Assembly: GCF_003611035.1 (NCBI RefSeq)
Contig: NZ_CP030033.1
Span: 1,426,001-1,490,000 of the forward strand
Direction: 5' to 3'
DNA: 64,000 nt
Source: Cryobacterium soli
Lineage (GTDB): Bacteria > Actinomycetota > Actinomycetes > Actinomycetales > Microbacteriaceae
The notes below the pieces were generated by a model. It ran no database searches. It saw nothing but the letters and a program-made list of their open reading frames with translations, and was not told the DNA's origin. Below, piece by piece: positions 30,234-39,655 of the stretch. Both the position numbers and the translations under genes were made by a program. How positions within the stretch are numbered: position 1 is the first letter of the stretch; each line of letters opens with the position of its first letter.

Positions 30234-31031
30234 TTACCCAGCAAGCTGCAGTCTCAAGTCCTTGAGACGAGTGGCGATGCTGCCGTCGATGACGTCATCG
30301 CCGATCTGTACTTTCAGCCCGCCGACGACGGATGCGTCGATGACCTGATTGATAGTGAGGTTGCGGCCGTATCGAACCGAGAGGCTCTTCGCGAGTCGGT
30401 CCAGCTGAGTGCTGTGCAACGGCGTCGCGGAGATGACGGTGGCGATGATGGTGTCGGCCTGGTCGGCCACGATCGCGGCGGCGTCGCCGAGCAGCTCACC
30501 GATGCGACGGCCGCGGGGCTGCTGCACGAGGTGACGCACGATGACGAGGGTCTGCGCGCTCGCCTTGCCGGAGAGCAACGCGTCGACGAGGCTGACCTTG
30601 GCCGCGGCCGGGGTGAGCTTGCTGGTCAGCGCCAGTTCGAGTTCGGCATCGGAAGAAACCGCCGCGCCGAACGTGAACAGCTCTGAGTCGATCGACACGT
30701 CCGCCGGAGCGGACGCGGCGGTCACACGCAGGCCGAGTTCTTCGATCCCTGCGAGCAGGTCCTGGTGGCTCGACCAGCGCGCTGCCGCAGCCGACTGCAG
30801 CAGCTCGAGGGCTGCCGGTGTCAGCGTCGGAGCGAAGACAGCCTTGACCAGGGCGGCCTTGGCGGTCGCATCGGCTGAGGCGTCGCCGATGGCGGCCAGC
30901 AGCTGAGAGGAGTCGCCGATGACCCGGCCGGCGTCGAACAGGCTTTCGCCCGTCGCCAGATCGGCCGAGTCGGCGTGGGCGGCCAGGGCCGTCCGCGACG
31001 AGGCCAAGGCTTCTCTGGTGGCGCTTCCCAT
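30234..31031 (-). CDS. atpH: ATP synthase F1 delta subunit
   Basis: A 265-residue delta (OSCP) subunit that ties the peripheral stalk to the top of F1. It starts MGSATREALASSRTALAAHA. The C-terminal family motif IGDDVIDGSIATRLKDLRLQL is intact. Compared with the E. coli protein (about 177 residues) it has an extra segment in the middle, common in Actinobacteria. Confidence 0.95.
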   Translation of the reverse strand: MGSATREALASSRTALAAHADSADLATGESLFDAGRVIGDSSQLLAAIGDASADATAKAALVKAVFAPTLTPAALELLQSAAAARWSSHQDLLAGIEELGLRVTAASAPADVSIDSELFTFGAAVSSDAELELALTSKLTPAAAKVSLVDALLSGKASAQTLVIVRHLVQQPRGRRIGELLGDAAAIVADQADTIIATVISATPLHSTQLDRLAKSLSVRYGRNLTINQVIDASVVGGLKVQIGDDVIDGSIATRLKDLRLQLAG

Positions 31032-31035
31032 GTGT

Positions 31036-31605
31036 CTAGTGCTTTCCGGCCGAGGGGGCCGTGTTCTCGGAGGACTCGATGTCGGCGAGGAACCTGTCGA
31101 CGATGGCGCTGGCGCGCGCGTCGTCGGTCAGGCTTTCACCGATGACACCGGAGGCCAGGTCGAGAGCCAGGGTGCCGACCTCGCTGCGAAGCGAGGTGAT
31201 GGCGGCCTGGTGCTCTGCTTCGATCTGGGTCTTGGCCGTGGCCATGATCCGGGCGGCGTCGTTGGACGCCTGCTCACGAAGCTCGGCGACGATCTGCTGA
31301 CCGTCGGTGCGAGCCTGCTCGCGGATCTGGCCGGCTTCGACGCGCGCCGCAGCGAGCTGAGCGGTGTACTGCTCGAGGGCAGCTTCCGCCTTGCGCTGAG
31401 CTTCGTCGGCCTTCGCGATGTTTCCTTCAATGGCCTCTGCGCGGTCATCGAGGAGCTTCTGCATCCGCGGAAGAACGAGCTTCCAGAAGAACAACAGAAT
31501 GATGACGAAGACGAAGGACGACCAAATGATGTCGTAGATCGCGGGAATGAGCGGGTTGACCGCCTCTTCCGCTTCTGCGGCGGCTGCAATCACTGAGTGA
31601 AGCAT
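31036..31605 (-). CDS. atpF: ATP synthase Fo b subunit
   Basis: A 189-residue peripheral-stalk subunit with one N-terminal membrane helix (about residues 20-43: PAIYDIIWSSFVFVIILLFF). A long charged, Ala-rich coiled coil follows (about 50-150). It lies 4 bp upstream of atpH. Confidence 0.96.
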   Translation of the reverse strand: MLHSVIAAAAEAEEAVNPLIPAIYDIIWSSFVFVIILLFFWKLVLPRMQKLLDDRAEAIEGNIAKADEAQRKAEAALEQYTAQLAAARVEAGQIREQARTDGQQIVAELREQASNDAARIMATAKTQIEAEHQAAITSLRSEVGTLALDLASGVIGESLTDDARASAIVDRFLADIESSENTAPSAGKH

Positions 31606-31636
31606 CGTGCCTCCTAACTAGTTGTAGAAAAGAGGA

Positions 31637-31918
<282 letters not shown>

Positions 31919-32806
31919 TTAGTGCTCGTCAGCCAGCGCGAGCTGGATGTAGACAGCGGTGAGCAATGCGAAGACGTACGCCTGGAGCGTCGCCACCAAG
32001 AGTTCGAACAGCGTGAACACGAATCCGAACGCCAGGGTACCGACACCGAACAGCTTGAAGCCGCCGTCAGCGGTGAAGAAGAAGAACTGCGTGGCCGCGA
32101 AGAACAGCACCAGCAGGAGGTGGCCGACGACCATGTTCATCAGGAGCCGCAGGGTCAGCGTGACGGGGCGGATCAGGAACGTGGAAACGAACTCGATCGG
32201 CGTCACGATGATGTACAGCACCGGGGGCACGCCGGGCGGGAAGAGCGAGTTGCGGAAGAACTTGCCGGGGTGCTTCTTGATGCCGGCGTAGAGGAACGCG
32301 GCGTAGGCGACCAGGGCGAGCACCAGTGGGACACCGATGACCGAGGTTCCCGCGATGTTCAGGAACGGGATCACACCGGTGAGGTTCATGAACAGAACCA
32401 TGAAGAAGATCGTGGTGATCAGCGGAAGGAAGCGCTTGCCGTCCTTCTTGCCGAGCAGGTCCTCCGCGATGTTGACGCGCACGAGGTCCAGGCCCATTTC
32501 GACCAGGCTCTGAAGGCGGGTCGGGACGATCTTCATACGACGGGTACCGGCCCAGAAGAGCAGCATCATCACGGCAACCGCGATGAAGCGGATGAGGATG
32601 ATGCGGTTCATCTCGAACGGGGTGTCCGGGAAGAAGATCGCGGGCGGGAAGAACTCGTTGATCGTCGGACCGTGGAATTCACCGTCGTCGGACGCGAACG
32701 GAACGAGCAGGTTTACGGCGGTTTCTAGCAGCGCTTTCTCCTGGTTCGGGGCGTGGAGCTCTGCTCTCGCAACGACGAATATAGATGCCGGCCCTCGCGC
32801 CAGCAT
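31919..32806 (-). CDS. atpB: ATP synthase Fo a subunit
   Basis: A protein of about 295 residues with five or six membrane helices. The essential Arg lies in LRLLMNMVVGHLLL, the half-channel helix facing the c-ring. An N-terminal extension of about 60 residues precedes the first helix (MNRIILIRFIAVAVMMLLF). The ATG at 32806 is used; a TTG two codons earlier is possible. First gene of the operon core, 124 bp after the atpI-like gene. Confidence 0.95.
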   Translation of the reverse strand: MLARGPASIFVVARAELHAPNQEKALLETAVNLLVPFASDDGEFHGPTINEFFPPAIFFPDTPFEMNRIILIRFIAVAVMMLLFWAGTRRMKIVPTRLQSLVEMGLDLVRVNIAEDLLGKKDGKRFLPLITTIFFMVLFMNLTGVIPFLNIAGTSVIGVPLVLALVAYAAFLYAGIKKHPGKFFRNSLFPPGVPPVLYIIVTPIEFVSTFLIRPVTLTLRLLMNMVVGHLLLVLFFAATQFFFFTADGGFKLFGVGTLAFGFVFTLFELLVATLQAYVFALLTAVYIQLALADEH

Positions 32807-32930
32807 GGGCAACGTCGGACCGGGGTGAATCGCTCATAACCCTAGCAATAAACGAGCCCAGCTTACGAATCGGGTGGGCCCGGCTCAGTGCCTGATTGGC
32901 CCCTGCGGCGAGTCGCGAGTTAGGTCAGCC

Positions 32931-33398
32931 TCAGTCATCGTGCGGCGCGGGCGGGAGCACGACGTCGCTGGCGTACGGCATCCGGCTCTTGAAGAGTACG
33001 ATCGCGTCGACCACGAGGGACCCCACGACACCGGCGATGATGCTCAGGAAGAGCACCAGCGGGTTGATCCACGGCTGGTCCTTGAGCAGGATCAACAGCA
33101 CCAGGAAGACCACGAACTTGAGCAGCCAGCCGCCCATGACGATGCCGAAGAAGGCGCCGATGGCGGACTCCCGGCCCGCATAACGATTGGCCAACAGAAT
33201 GCTGGCCGCGGTGATGCCCATGAACACGACCGCCATCAGCGTGCCGATCAGGGCGCTCAGCACGCCCACACCACCCACGGTCAGGCCGCCGACGACCATG
33301 CCGATCACGGCGATCGTGAGGGCCAGCACACCGCCGTAGACGAGCACCTGGCGGAAGACAGGGATCGAGGTGGGCTGGGTGCTGGGTGCGGGGGTCAT
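32931..33398 (-). CDS. AtpI-like small membrane protein
   Basis: A 155-residue protein with four predicted membrane helices (starting near VLVYGGVLALTIAVIGMVVGG). Its position just before atpB is that of atpI, whose product helps c-ring assembly or ion supply. Sequence similarity to E. coli AtpI cannot be judged here, so the role rests on position and topology. The start overlaps the wecA stop by 4 bases. Confidence 0.7.
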   Translation of the reverse strand: MTPAPSTQPTSIPVFRQVLVYGGVLALTIAVIGMVVGGLTVGGVGVLSALIGTLMAVVFMGITAASILLANRYAGRESAIGAFFGIVMGGWLLKFVVFLVLLILLKDQPWINPLVLFLSIIAGVVGSLVVDAIVLFKSRMPYASDVVLPPAPHDD

Positions 33399-34621
33399 AC
33401 GGTCTCCTTGGCGTCAGACGCCTCGTCGAGGGGATCAAGCCGGGCAATGGTCGGGATGCCGATGGCATCGGTCACCGGCGCGAGCTGGCTGGCCGCTTCG
33501 ATGGCCTTGCGTCGGCTCAGCGGGGCAAGCGTCACCACGGTGCAGATCACCAGGGCGGCCACCAGGAAGACGGTGGCCCACCAGGTGGGCAGACCGAAGA
33601 ACACCGGCAGCACGTAGTAGAGCAGGCAGCCCACGGATGCCGCGGCGGTCCAGCCGTAGAAGATCAGTACGGCGTGCAGGTGCGAGTGGCCCATGTCGAG
33701 CAACCGGTGGTGCAGATGTTTGCGGTCGGCGCTGAACGGCGATTTACCGGCACGCACTCTCCGGAACACGGCCAGGCCGAAGTCGAGCAGCGGGATGATG
33801 AGGATAGCCACGGGCAGGATCAGCGGGATGAACGCGGGGAAGAGCTGCGCGCGGTTCATCGAGGTGGGGTCGACCTGGCCGGTGATCGCGATAGCGGAGG
33901 TGGCCATCAGCAGGCCCACCAGCAGGGCGCCGGCGTCGCCCATGAACATCTTGGCGGGGTGCCAGTTCAGCGGCAGGAACCCCACGCAGGCGCCGATCAG
34001 CAGGGCCGCGATGAGGGAGGCGAGGTTGAAGTAGTTGGTGGGCGAGGTGTCGCGCACCAGCAGGTAGCTGTAGATGAAGAAGACGCCATTGGCGATGAGG
34101 GCGACGCCGGCGACCAGGCCGTCGAGCCCGTCGATGAAGTTGATCATGTTCATCACGATCACGATCGCCATCACGGTGATCACGATCGACATCCAGGACG
34201 ACCCGACGGTGAGCCCGCCGATGGGCAGCGAGAACACCTGCACACCCTGCCAGGCCACCAGGCCGGCGGCGATGAACTGACCGAGCAGCTTGGTCATCCA
34301 GTCGAGGTCCCAGATGTCGTCGGCCACGCCGAGCAGCACGATCAGCAGTGCGGCGCCGAGGATGGCCATGATCTGGTGCGGGTCGGCGAAGATCAGCCGC
34401 AGCGGCGCGAACTGCGACGCGACCAGGTAGGACACCCCGAAAGCCACCAGGATGCCCAGGAACATCGCGATGCCGCCGAGCCGGGGTGTGGGCCGGGTGT
34501 GCACATCGCGTTCGCGGATCTTGGGATACAGCCGGTATTTGTGGGTGAGCTTGAGCACCACGATCGACATGAGGAACGTGACGACGGCCGAGACGAGGGC
34601 CAGGAGGATGAAAAGGGTCAT
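33395..34621 (-). CDS. wecA: WecA/TagO-type undecaprenyl-phosphate sugar-1-phosphate transferase
   Basis: A 408-residue polyprenyl-phosphate glycosyl-1-phosphate transferase with about 11 membrane helices. It moves GlcNAc-1-P (or a relative) from UDP-sugar to undecaprenyl phosphate, the first step of many cell-wall polymers. Motifs: DDIWDLDW, NMINFIDGLDGLVAG, MFMGDAGALLVG, and the HLHHRLLDMGHS loop, which distinguishes WecA/TagO from MraY. The neighbourhood sua5-wecA-atpI is the same as around the mycobacterial rfe gene. Confidence 0.92.
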   Translation of the reverse strand: MTLFILLALVSAVVTFLMSIVVLKLTHKYRLYPKIRERDVHTRPTPRLGGIAMFLGILVAFGVSYLVASQFAPLRLIFADPHQIMAILGAALLIVLLGVADDIWDLDWMTKLLGQFIAAGLVAWQGVQVFSLPIGGLTVGSSWMSIVITVMAIVIVMNMINFIDGLDGLVAGVALIANGVFFIYSYLLVRDTSPTNYFNLASLIAALLIGACVGFLPLNWHPAKMFMGDAGALLVGLLMATSAIAITGQVDPTSMNRAQLFPAFIPLILPVAILIIPLLDFGLAVFRRVRAGKSPFSADRKHLHHRLLDMGHSHLHAVLIFYGWTAAASVGCLLYYVLPVFFGLPTWWATVFLVAALVICTVVTLAPLSRRKAIEAASQLAPVTDAIGIPTIARLDPLDEASDAKETV

Positions 34622-35319
34622 TACTCGGCCACCGGGGCGAGCGCGTCGCCGATCACGGCTTCGATGGCGGCCCGGGAGATCACGCCGTTCCGCACGATCA
34701 CAAGCTTGCCGCCGTTGTCGGCGAAGCCGGTGGCGTCGACGATGGTGGACGAGGTGTCGCCGGGGCGGTCGCCGATGGCGTCGTAGTCCAGACCGGCCAC
34801 TCCCCCGTCGAGGTAGACGGCGACGCTCTCGCCGAGCATGTCTTCGGCGCCGATCACGTCGATGGCCGATGGCAGGCCGCTGGTGTTGGCGCTCGAGACG
34901 GCCAGCGGGCCGGTCTCGGACAGGAGGTCGAGGGCCACCTGGTTGCGCGGCATTCGTAGAGCCACGGTGCCCTGGGTCTCTCCGAGGTCCCAGACCAGCG
35001 AGGGCTGGGCGTTGAGCACCACCGTGAGGCCGCCGGGCCAGAACTCCGCCACGAGCGCGCGCACGGGCTCGGGCACATCCGTGGCGAGGGCGTCAAGGGT
35101 GGGGATGCCGGGGATGAGCACCGGCGGCGGCGACTGGCGGTCGCGGCCCTTGGCATCCAGCAGCCGTTGCACGGCCTCGGGGTTGAAGGCGTCAGCGGCG
35201 ATGCCGTAGACGGTGTCTGTGGGGATGACAACGAGCGCGCCGCGGCCGATCGCCGAGCGTGCCAGTCGCATGCCGGTCGCGAGTTCTGCGTCGACCGAGC
35301 AATCATAGATACGTGTCAT
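34621..35319 (-). CDS. tsaC: L-threonylcarbamoyladenylate synthase (Sua5/YwlC/YrdC)
   Basis: A 232-residue enzyme that makes threonylcarbamoyl-AMP from threonine, bicarbonate and ATP for the t6A37 modification of ANN-decoding tRNAs. Motifs: VVIPTDTVYGIAADA, KGRDRQSPPPVLI, and SSANTSGLPSA. The long Sua5-specific C-terminal domain is mostly absent, so it is closer to the TsaC form. Its stop shares one base with the wecA start (TAATG). Confidence 0.94.
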   Translation of the reverse strand: MTRIYDCSVDAELATGMRLARSAIGRGALVVIPTDTVYGIAADAFNPEAVQRLLDAKGRDRQSPPPVLIPGIPTLDALATDVPEPVRALVAEFWPGGLTVVLNAQPSLVWDLGETQGTVALRMPRNQVALDLLSETGPLAVSSANTSGLPSAIDVIGAEDMLGESVAVYLDGGVAGLDYDAIGDRPGDTSSTIVDATGFADNGGKLVIVRNGVISRAAIEAVIGDALAPVAE

Positions 35320-35379
35320 CGGGCACGATTCTAGTGCAGCCTGCCTGGGAGGCCCGGGCGGCTGGCGGTGCGGCCCGTT

Positions 35380-35895
35380 TCACCGTTCGCGGGAAGAGAG
35401 CGTCTTTTCCAGGTAGATCTTGGTGGGTTCGTAGGCCAGAGACGCGTAGAGGGACCGGGCTGCCGCGTTGCGGGCGAACACGTTGAGGCTGAGTTTGGCG
35501 GCACCCAGCCGGGCGGCTTCGGTCTCGGCGAGCAGCATCGCCCGGCGGCCGTGGCCGTGGCCCCTGAATGGCTCGAACACGACGATGTCGAGGATCCACC
35601 AGTTGGTGGGGTCGTCGGCCGGTCCGGCGGCCAGCCACAGCACACCGACATGCTCACCGGAGACCGTCACCGCGTAGACGTGCTGCCCCGGTGCGGGGAT
35701 ACCGCCCGGGAACTCGCGCGCGGTGGACTCGTCCGCTTTTCTTTCGGCCGCGGCGCGGCTCAGTCCCGCGGCCTCGAGGTCGTCGGCGTAGTCGGTCGTG
35801 CTGGTGGCGAGCCAGGCCGCGAGTTCATCCGACGTCAGCGGGCGCAGGGCCGCCGCCGCCGCCGCGTCAGCGTCCGGCCGCCTGGATGCGGTCAC
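35380..35895 (-). CDS. GNAT-family N-acetyltransferase
   Basis: A 171-residue acetyl-CoA-dependent transferase. The acetyl-CoA loop lies in VVFEPFRGHGHGRRAMLLAE, and the C-terminal motif NVFARNAAARSLYASLAYEPTKIYLEK is typical. The acceptor is unknown. Its start overlaps the prmC stop by 4 bases. Confidence 0.88.
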   Translation of the reverse strand: MTASRRPDADAAAAAALRPLTSDELAAWLATSTTDYADDLEAAGLSRAAAERKADESTAREFPGGIPAPGQHVYAVTVSGEHVGVLWLAAGPADDPTNWWILDIVVFEPFRGHGHGRRAMLLAETEAARLGAAKLSLNVFARNAAARSLYASLAYEPTKIYLEKTLSSRER

Positions 35896-36794
35896 GGCCG
35901 CAGCGCCGTCGTCGTGCGGTCGCGGGTGGTGAGGTCACGGTGGGTGGCGGTGGCCCGCCAGCCGTCGGCATCCAGCAGCGCCCGGATCTCGGCGCCCTGC
36001 AGTTCGCCGTGCTCGATGATGAGCACGCCGCCGGCGCGCAGCAGCCGGAGGGCCGTCTGCGACACCAGCCGCACCACGTCCAGCCCGTCCGGTCCTCCGT
36101 AGAGGGCGTGGGCCGGGTCGAACAGGCGCACCTCGGGGTCACGCGGAATCGCGTCGGCAGGGATGTACGGCGGGTTCGACACGACGACCGACACCGTGCC
36201 GTCGAGCTCTGGAAAGGCTTCGGCGAGATCGGCGAACACCAACCGGGCGTTGGGGGCGGCAACCTCGGCGAAGTTGCGGCTGGTCCACGGGAACGCGTCG
36301 GTCGAGTTCTCGCAGGCGAACACCCGGGCGTGCGGCACCTCGGTGGCCAGCGCCAGGGCGATGGCACCGCTGCCGGTGCCCAGGTCCACGCCGATCGGCT
36401 CGGGGTCGGCCATCGAGCGCAGGGCGTCGATGGCGAGTTGCGCCACCCCTTCGGTCTCGGGGCGGGGCACGAAGACGCCCGGGCCCACATTGAGTTCCAG
36501 CGCCCGGAATGGCGCCCGTCCGGTGATGTGTTGCAGGGGTTCGCGGCGGGCGCGGCGCTCGACGAGGGCCAGGACGCTCGTCGCATCCGCGTCGCTGAGG
36601 GCATTGCCCATGATGGCGGCAGCCTGCACCTGGCCCCGGCTCTGGCCGAGCACGAAGCCGATCAGCAGATCGGCGTCGACCTCCGGGTCAGCGATTCCGG
36701 ACTGGCTGAGCGTGGCGGTCGCCTGCTCGCGCAGACGGGTGACCGTCGTCGGATTCGGGGAGGGCTGGGCTGGCGTGTTGCTGGGAGCTGTCAC
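35892..36794 (-). CDS. prmC: Release-factor glutamine methyltransferase
   Basis: A 300-residue SAM-dependent enzyme that methylates the Gln of the GGQ motif in release factors. The N-terminal helical RF-binding domain is followed by the Rossmann domain with GVDLGTGSGAIALALA and the catalytic NPPY motif (VVSNPPYIP). The GTG at 36794 gives a normal length; the frame stays open to 36902 without family-like sequence. Its substrate gene prfA lies 4 kb away, separated by the cys and oxygenase genes. Confidence 0.93.
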   Translation of the reverse strand: MTAPSNTPAQPSPNPTTVTRLREQATATLSQSGIADPEVDADLLIGFVLGQSRGQVQAAAIMGNALSDADATSVLALVERRARREPLQHITGRAPFRALELNVGPGVFVPRPETEGVAQLAIDALRSMADPEPIGVDLGTGSGAIALALATEVPHARVFACENSTDAFPWTSRNFAEVAAPNARLVFADLAEAFPELDGTVSVVVSNPPYIPADAIPRDPEVRLFDPAHALYGGPDGLDVVRLVSQTALRLLRAGGVLIIEHGELQGAEIRALLDADGWRATATHRDLTTRDRTTTALRP

Positions 36795-36941
36795 AAAGTG
36801 GAATCTTACGCAACTCTCTGGGTATCGTCTGGCTCTAGGCTGAACGAGGGACACAACAGAAGTCCCCGATGGCGGCGCTAACTCCCCGCGGCACGTCCGC
36901 ACAAGTCGGGCTCCAGGTGAGCCCCCAGGAAAGGTCTACCG

Positions 36942-37880
36942 ATGTCCGCACGGATCTACTCAGACATTACCAAGACGGTGGGTGGCACCCCTCTGGTCAA
37001 GCTCAACCGACTGACCGGCGACTCCACCGCCACGGTGCTGGCCAAGCTCGAGTTCTACAACCCGTCCAGCAGCGTGAAGGACCGTATCGGCATTGCCATC
37101 GTCGACGCCGCAGAGGCCTCGGGGGAACTGCTGCCCGGTGGCACCATCGTCGAGGGCACCAGCGGCAACACCGGTATCGCACTGGCCCTCGTGGGCGCGG
37201 CCCGCGGCTACAAGGTGATCCTGGCCATGCCGGAGACCATGAGCAAGGAGCGCAAGATCCTGCTGCGCGCGTACGGTGCCGAACTCGTTCTGACCCCGGG
37301 GGCCGCCGGCATGCGCGGCGCCGTCGAGAAGGCGCAGGAGATCGTGGCCGAGACGCCCGGTGCGATCTGGGCCCGTCAGTTCGACAACCCGGCCAACCCG
37401 GCCATCCACAAGGCCACCACGGGTGTGGAGATCTGGGACGACACCGACGGAGCCGTCGACCTGCTCGTCGCCGGCATCGGAACCGGCGGAACCATTACCG
37501 GAGCCGGCCAGCTGCTCAAGGAGCGCAAGCCCTCGGTGCGCGTGATCGGCGTCGAACCCAAGGACTCCCCCATCCTCAACGGCGGCGCACCCGGCCCGCA
37601 CAAGATCCAGGGCATCGGCGCCAACTTCGTGCCGAGCGTTCTCGACACCCACGTGTACGACGAGGTCACCGATGTGACCCTCGCCGACTCGGTGGCCACC
37701 GCTCGCGCCCTCGGCACCCAGGAAGGCATCCTCGCCGGTATCTCCGGCGGAGCTGCGGTCTGGGCCGCCCTCGAGCAGGCCAAGCTGCCCGAGAACGCCG
37801 GCAAGACCATCGTCGTCATCGTCCCCGGCTTCGGCGAGCGGTACATCAGCACCGTGCTGTACGAAGACCTGGTCGACTAG
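36942..37880 (+). CDS. cysK: Cysteine synthase A
   Basis: A 312-residue PLP enzyme that makes cysteine from O-acetylserine and sulfide. The PLP lysine is Lys46 (SSVKDRIG), the substrate loop is GTSGNTGIALA, and the PLP phosphate loop is GIGTGGTITG. The ribosome site AGGAAAGG is close upstream. It is followed 41 bp later by cysE, which supplies its substrate; the two proteins form the cysteine synthase complex. Confidence 0.96.
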   Translation: MSARIYSDITKTVGGTPLVKLNRLTGDSTATVLAKLEFYNPSSSVKDRIGIAIVDAAEASGELLPGGTIVEGTSGNTGIALALVGAARGYKVILAMPETMSKERKILLRAYGAELVLTPGAAGMRGAVEKAQEIVAETPGAIWARQFDNPANPAIHKATTGVEIWDDTDGAVDLLVAGIGTGGTITGAGQLLKERKPSVRVIGVEPKDSPILNGGAPGPHKIQGIGANFVPSVLDTHVYDEVTDVTLADSVATARALGTQEGILAGISGGAAVWAALEQAKLPENAGKTIVVIVPGFGERYISTVLYEDLVD

Positions 37881-37921
37881 GCCTCCGTTCCATCCGACCG
37901 ACGAGAAGACTGGTGCCCGGT

Positions 37922-38509
37922 ATGGGAGTGTTCGCCCGCGTTCGCGAAGACATTGCGATGGCGCAGCGACACGACCCCGCCGCGCACAGCAAGGCCGAGG
38001 TGGTCCTCGGCTACAGCGGCGTGCACGCCGTCTGGGCCTATCGGATCACGCACCGGCTATGGCTCGGCGGCTACCGGCTGCCGGCCCGGTTGCTCTCGCA
38101 GTTCGCCCGCTTCCTCACCGGGGTGGAGATCCACCCCGGTGCGAGCATCGGCCGTCGCCTGTTCATCGACCACGGCATGGGCGTGGTCATCGGCGAGACC
38201 GCCGTGGTCGGTGACGACGTGATGCTCTACCACGGGGTCACCCTGGGCGGGAAGAGCCGGCACGGGGTCGTGGCAGGCGCCCGGCGCCATCCGCTGCTGC
38301 ACGACGGGGTGACGGTGGGAGCAGGCGCCAAGATTCTGGGCCCCATCACCCTGGGTGAGTGGTGCACCGTGGGGGCCAATGCCGTGGTCACCAAGGATGC
38401 TCCGGCGCGTTCGATCCTGCTGGGAATCCCCGCCCGCGTGCAGCCGGGCACGGCCGAGGACATCAAGGCCGCGCGCTGCCTGCTCAGTTCGACGCCTGAA
38501 CCCGCCTGA
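37922..38509 (+). CDS. cysE: Serine O-acetyltransferase
   Basis: A 195-residue left-handed beta-helix acetyltransferase that makes O-acetylserine. Hexapeptide repeats run from about residue 65 (GVEIHPGASIGRRLFIDHGM). The catalytic His/Asp region is FIDHGMGVVIGETA. It is a short form lacking the large N-terminal helical domain of E. coli CysE. The ATG at 37922 is used; a GTG at 37913 has better spacing to GAGAAG and could be the true start. Confidence 0.94.
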   Translation: MGVFARVREDIAMAQRHDPAAHSKAEVVLGYSGVHAVWAYRITHRLWLGGYRLPARLLSQFARFLTGVEIHPGASIGRRLFIDHGMGVVIGETAVVGDDVMLYHGVTLGGKSRHGVVAGARRHPLLHDGVTVGAGAKILGPITLGEWCTVGANAVVTKDAPARSILLGIPARVQPGTAEDIKAARCLLSSTPEPA

Positions 38510-38626
38510 TCCGCGTTTTCTGCGAAACGGCCGCGCACAACGGATGCCGTCCCGCAGGATCTTCGAGCCCGGCAATCCGCTGTAACACCCGGCCGGATTG
38601 TGTCTGTTCTTGGCAGAATAGTTGTC

Positions 38627-39652
38627 ATGACAACTTCAGCCGACGCCCCCACCGCCGCTCTCTCCCTGCCGATCCTGGACCTCTCCAGGCTCGACGCAGG
38701 CCCAGAGGAAGCCGCGGCGTTCCGTGCGGAGCTGCGCGAGGTGACCCACGAGTACGGGTTCTTCTACCTCACCGGCCACGGCGTTCCGGCCGAGCTGATC
38801 GAACGAGTCATGACCACGTCCCGCGCGTTCTTCAACCTCCCCGAAGGCGACAAGATGGCCATCGAGAACCTCCAGAGCCCGCACTTCCGCGGCTACACCC
38901 GGGTGGGCGGCGAACTCACCCAGGGCAAGGTGGACTGGCGCGAGCAGATCGACATCGGCCCCGAGCGCCCGGCGCTGGAGCTCACGGCGGACGACGCCGA
39001 CTACCTGCGCCTCGAGGGACCCAACCAGTGGCCGGAGAACCTGCCCGCCCTCGAAGAGGTCATGACCCAGTGGCGCGCCGAGCTCAATGACGTCGCCCTC
39101 CGGTTGATGCAGGCGTGGGCGCTCTCCCTCGGCGCGCCGCAGGACATCTTCGACGCGGCATTCGCCGAGAAGCCCTCGACCCTGATCAAGATCGTGCGCT
39201 ACCCGGGCAAGTCCGACCCCACTCCCAAGCAGGGCGTCGGGGCGCACAAGGACTCCGGGGTGCTCACGCTGCTCTTCGTGGAGCCCGGCAAGGGCGGCCT
39301 GCAGGTGGAGAAGGACGGCGAGTGGATCGACGCTCCCCCGCTCGACGGCGCGTTCGTGGTGAACATCGGCGAGCTGCTCGAGGTGGCCACGGATGGCTAC
39401 CTCAAGGCCACCGTGCACCGGGTGATCTCCCCGCTGATCGGCACCGACCGCATCTCCATCCCGTTCTTCTACAGCCCGGCGCTGGACGCCACCATCCCGG
39501 TGCTCACGCTGCCGGACGAACTGCACGCCCCCGGCATCACCGTGGACCCGGAGAACCCGATCTTCGCCACCTACGGCGAGAACTCACTGAAGAGCCGAAT
39601 GCGCGCGCACCCCGACGTCGCGGCCATCCACCACGCCGACCTGCTCACCTAG
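38627..39652 (+). CDS. 2-oxoglutarate/Fe(II)-dependent oxygenase, isopenicillin N synthase-like
   Basis: A 341-residue member of the 2OG-Fe(II) oxygenase superfamily. The iron ligands are His207, Asp209 (GAHKDSG) and His264 (TVHRV); Arg275 (RISIPFF) should bind 2-oxoglutarate. The N-terminal DIOX_N region (LPILDLSRL, GFFYLTGHGVP) is present. The substrate is unknown. The ATG at 38627 follows a CAGAAT hexamer by seven bases and matches the usual family start. It is convergent with the LysE gene (3 bp gap). Confidence 0.92.
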   Translation: MTTSADAPTAALSLPILDLSRLDAGPEEAAAFRAELREVTHEYGFFYLTGHGVPAELIERVMTTSRAFFNLPEGDKMAIENLQSPHFRGYTRVGGELTQGKVDWREQIDIGPERPALELTADDADYLRLEGPNQWPENLPALEEVMTQWRAELNDVALRLMQAWALSLGAPQDIFDAAFAEKPSTLIKIVRYPGKSDPTPKQGVGAHKDSGVLTLLFVEPGKGGLQVEKDGEWIDAPPLDGAFVVNIGELLEVATDGYLKATVHRVISPLIGTDRISIPFFYSPALDATIPVLTLPDELHAPGITVDPENPIFATYGENSLKSRMRAHPDVAAIHHADLLT

Positions 39653-39655
39653 CGG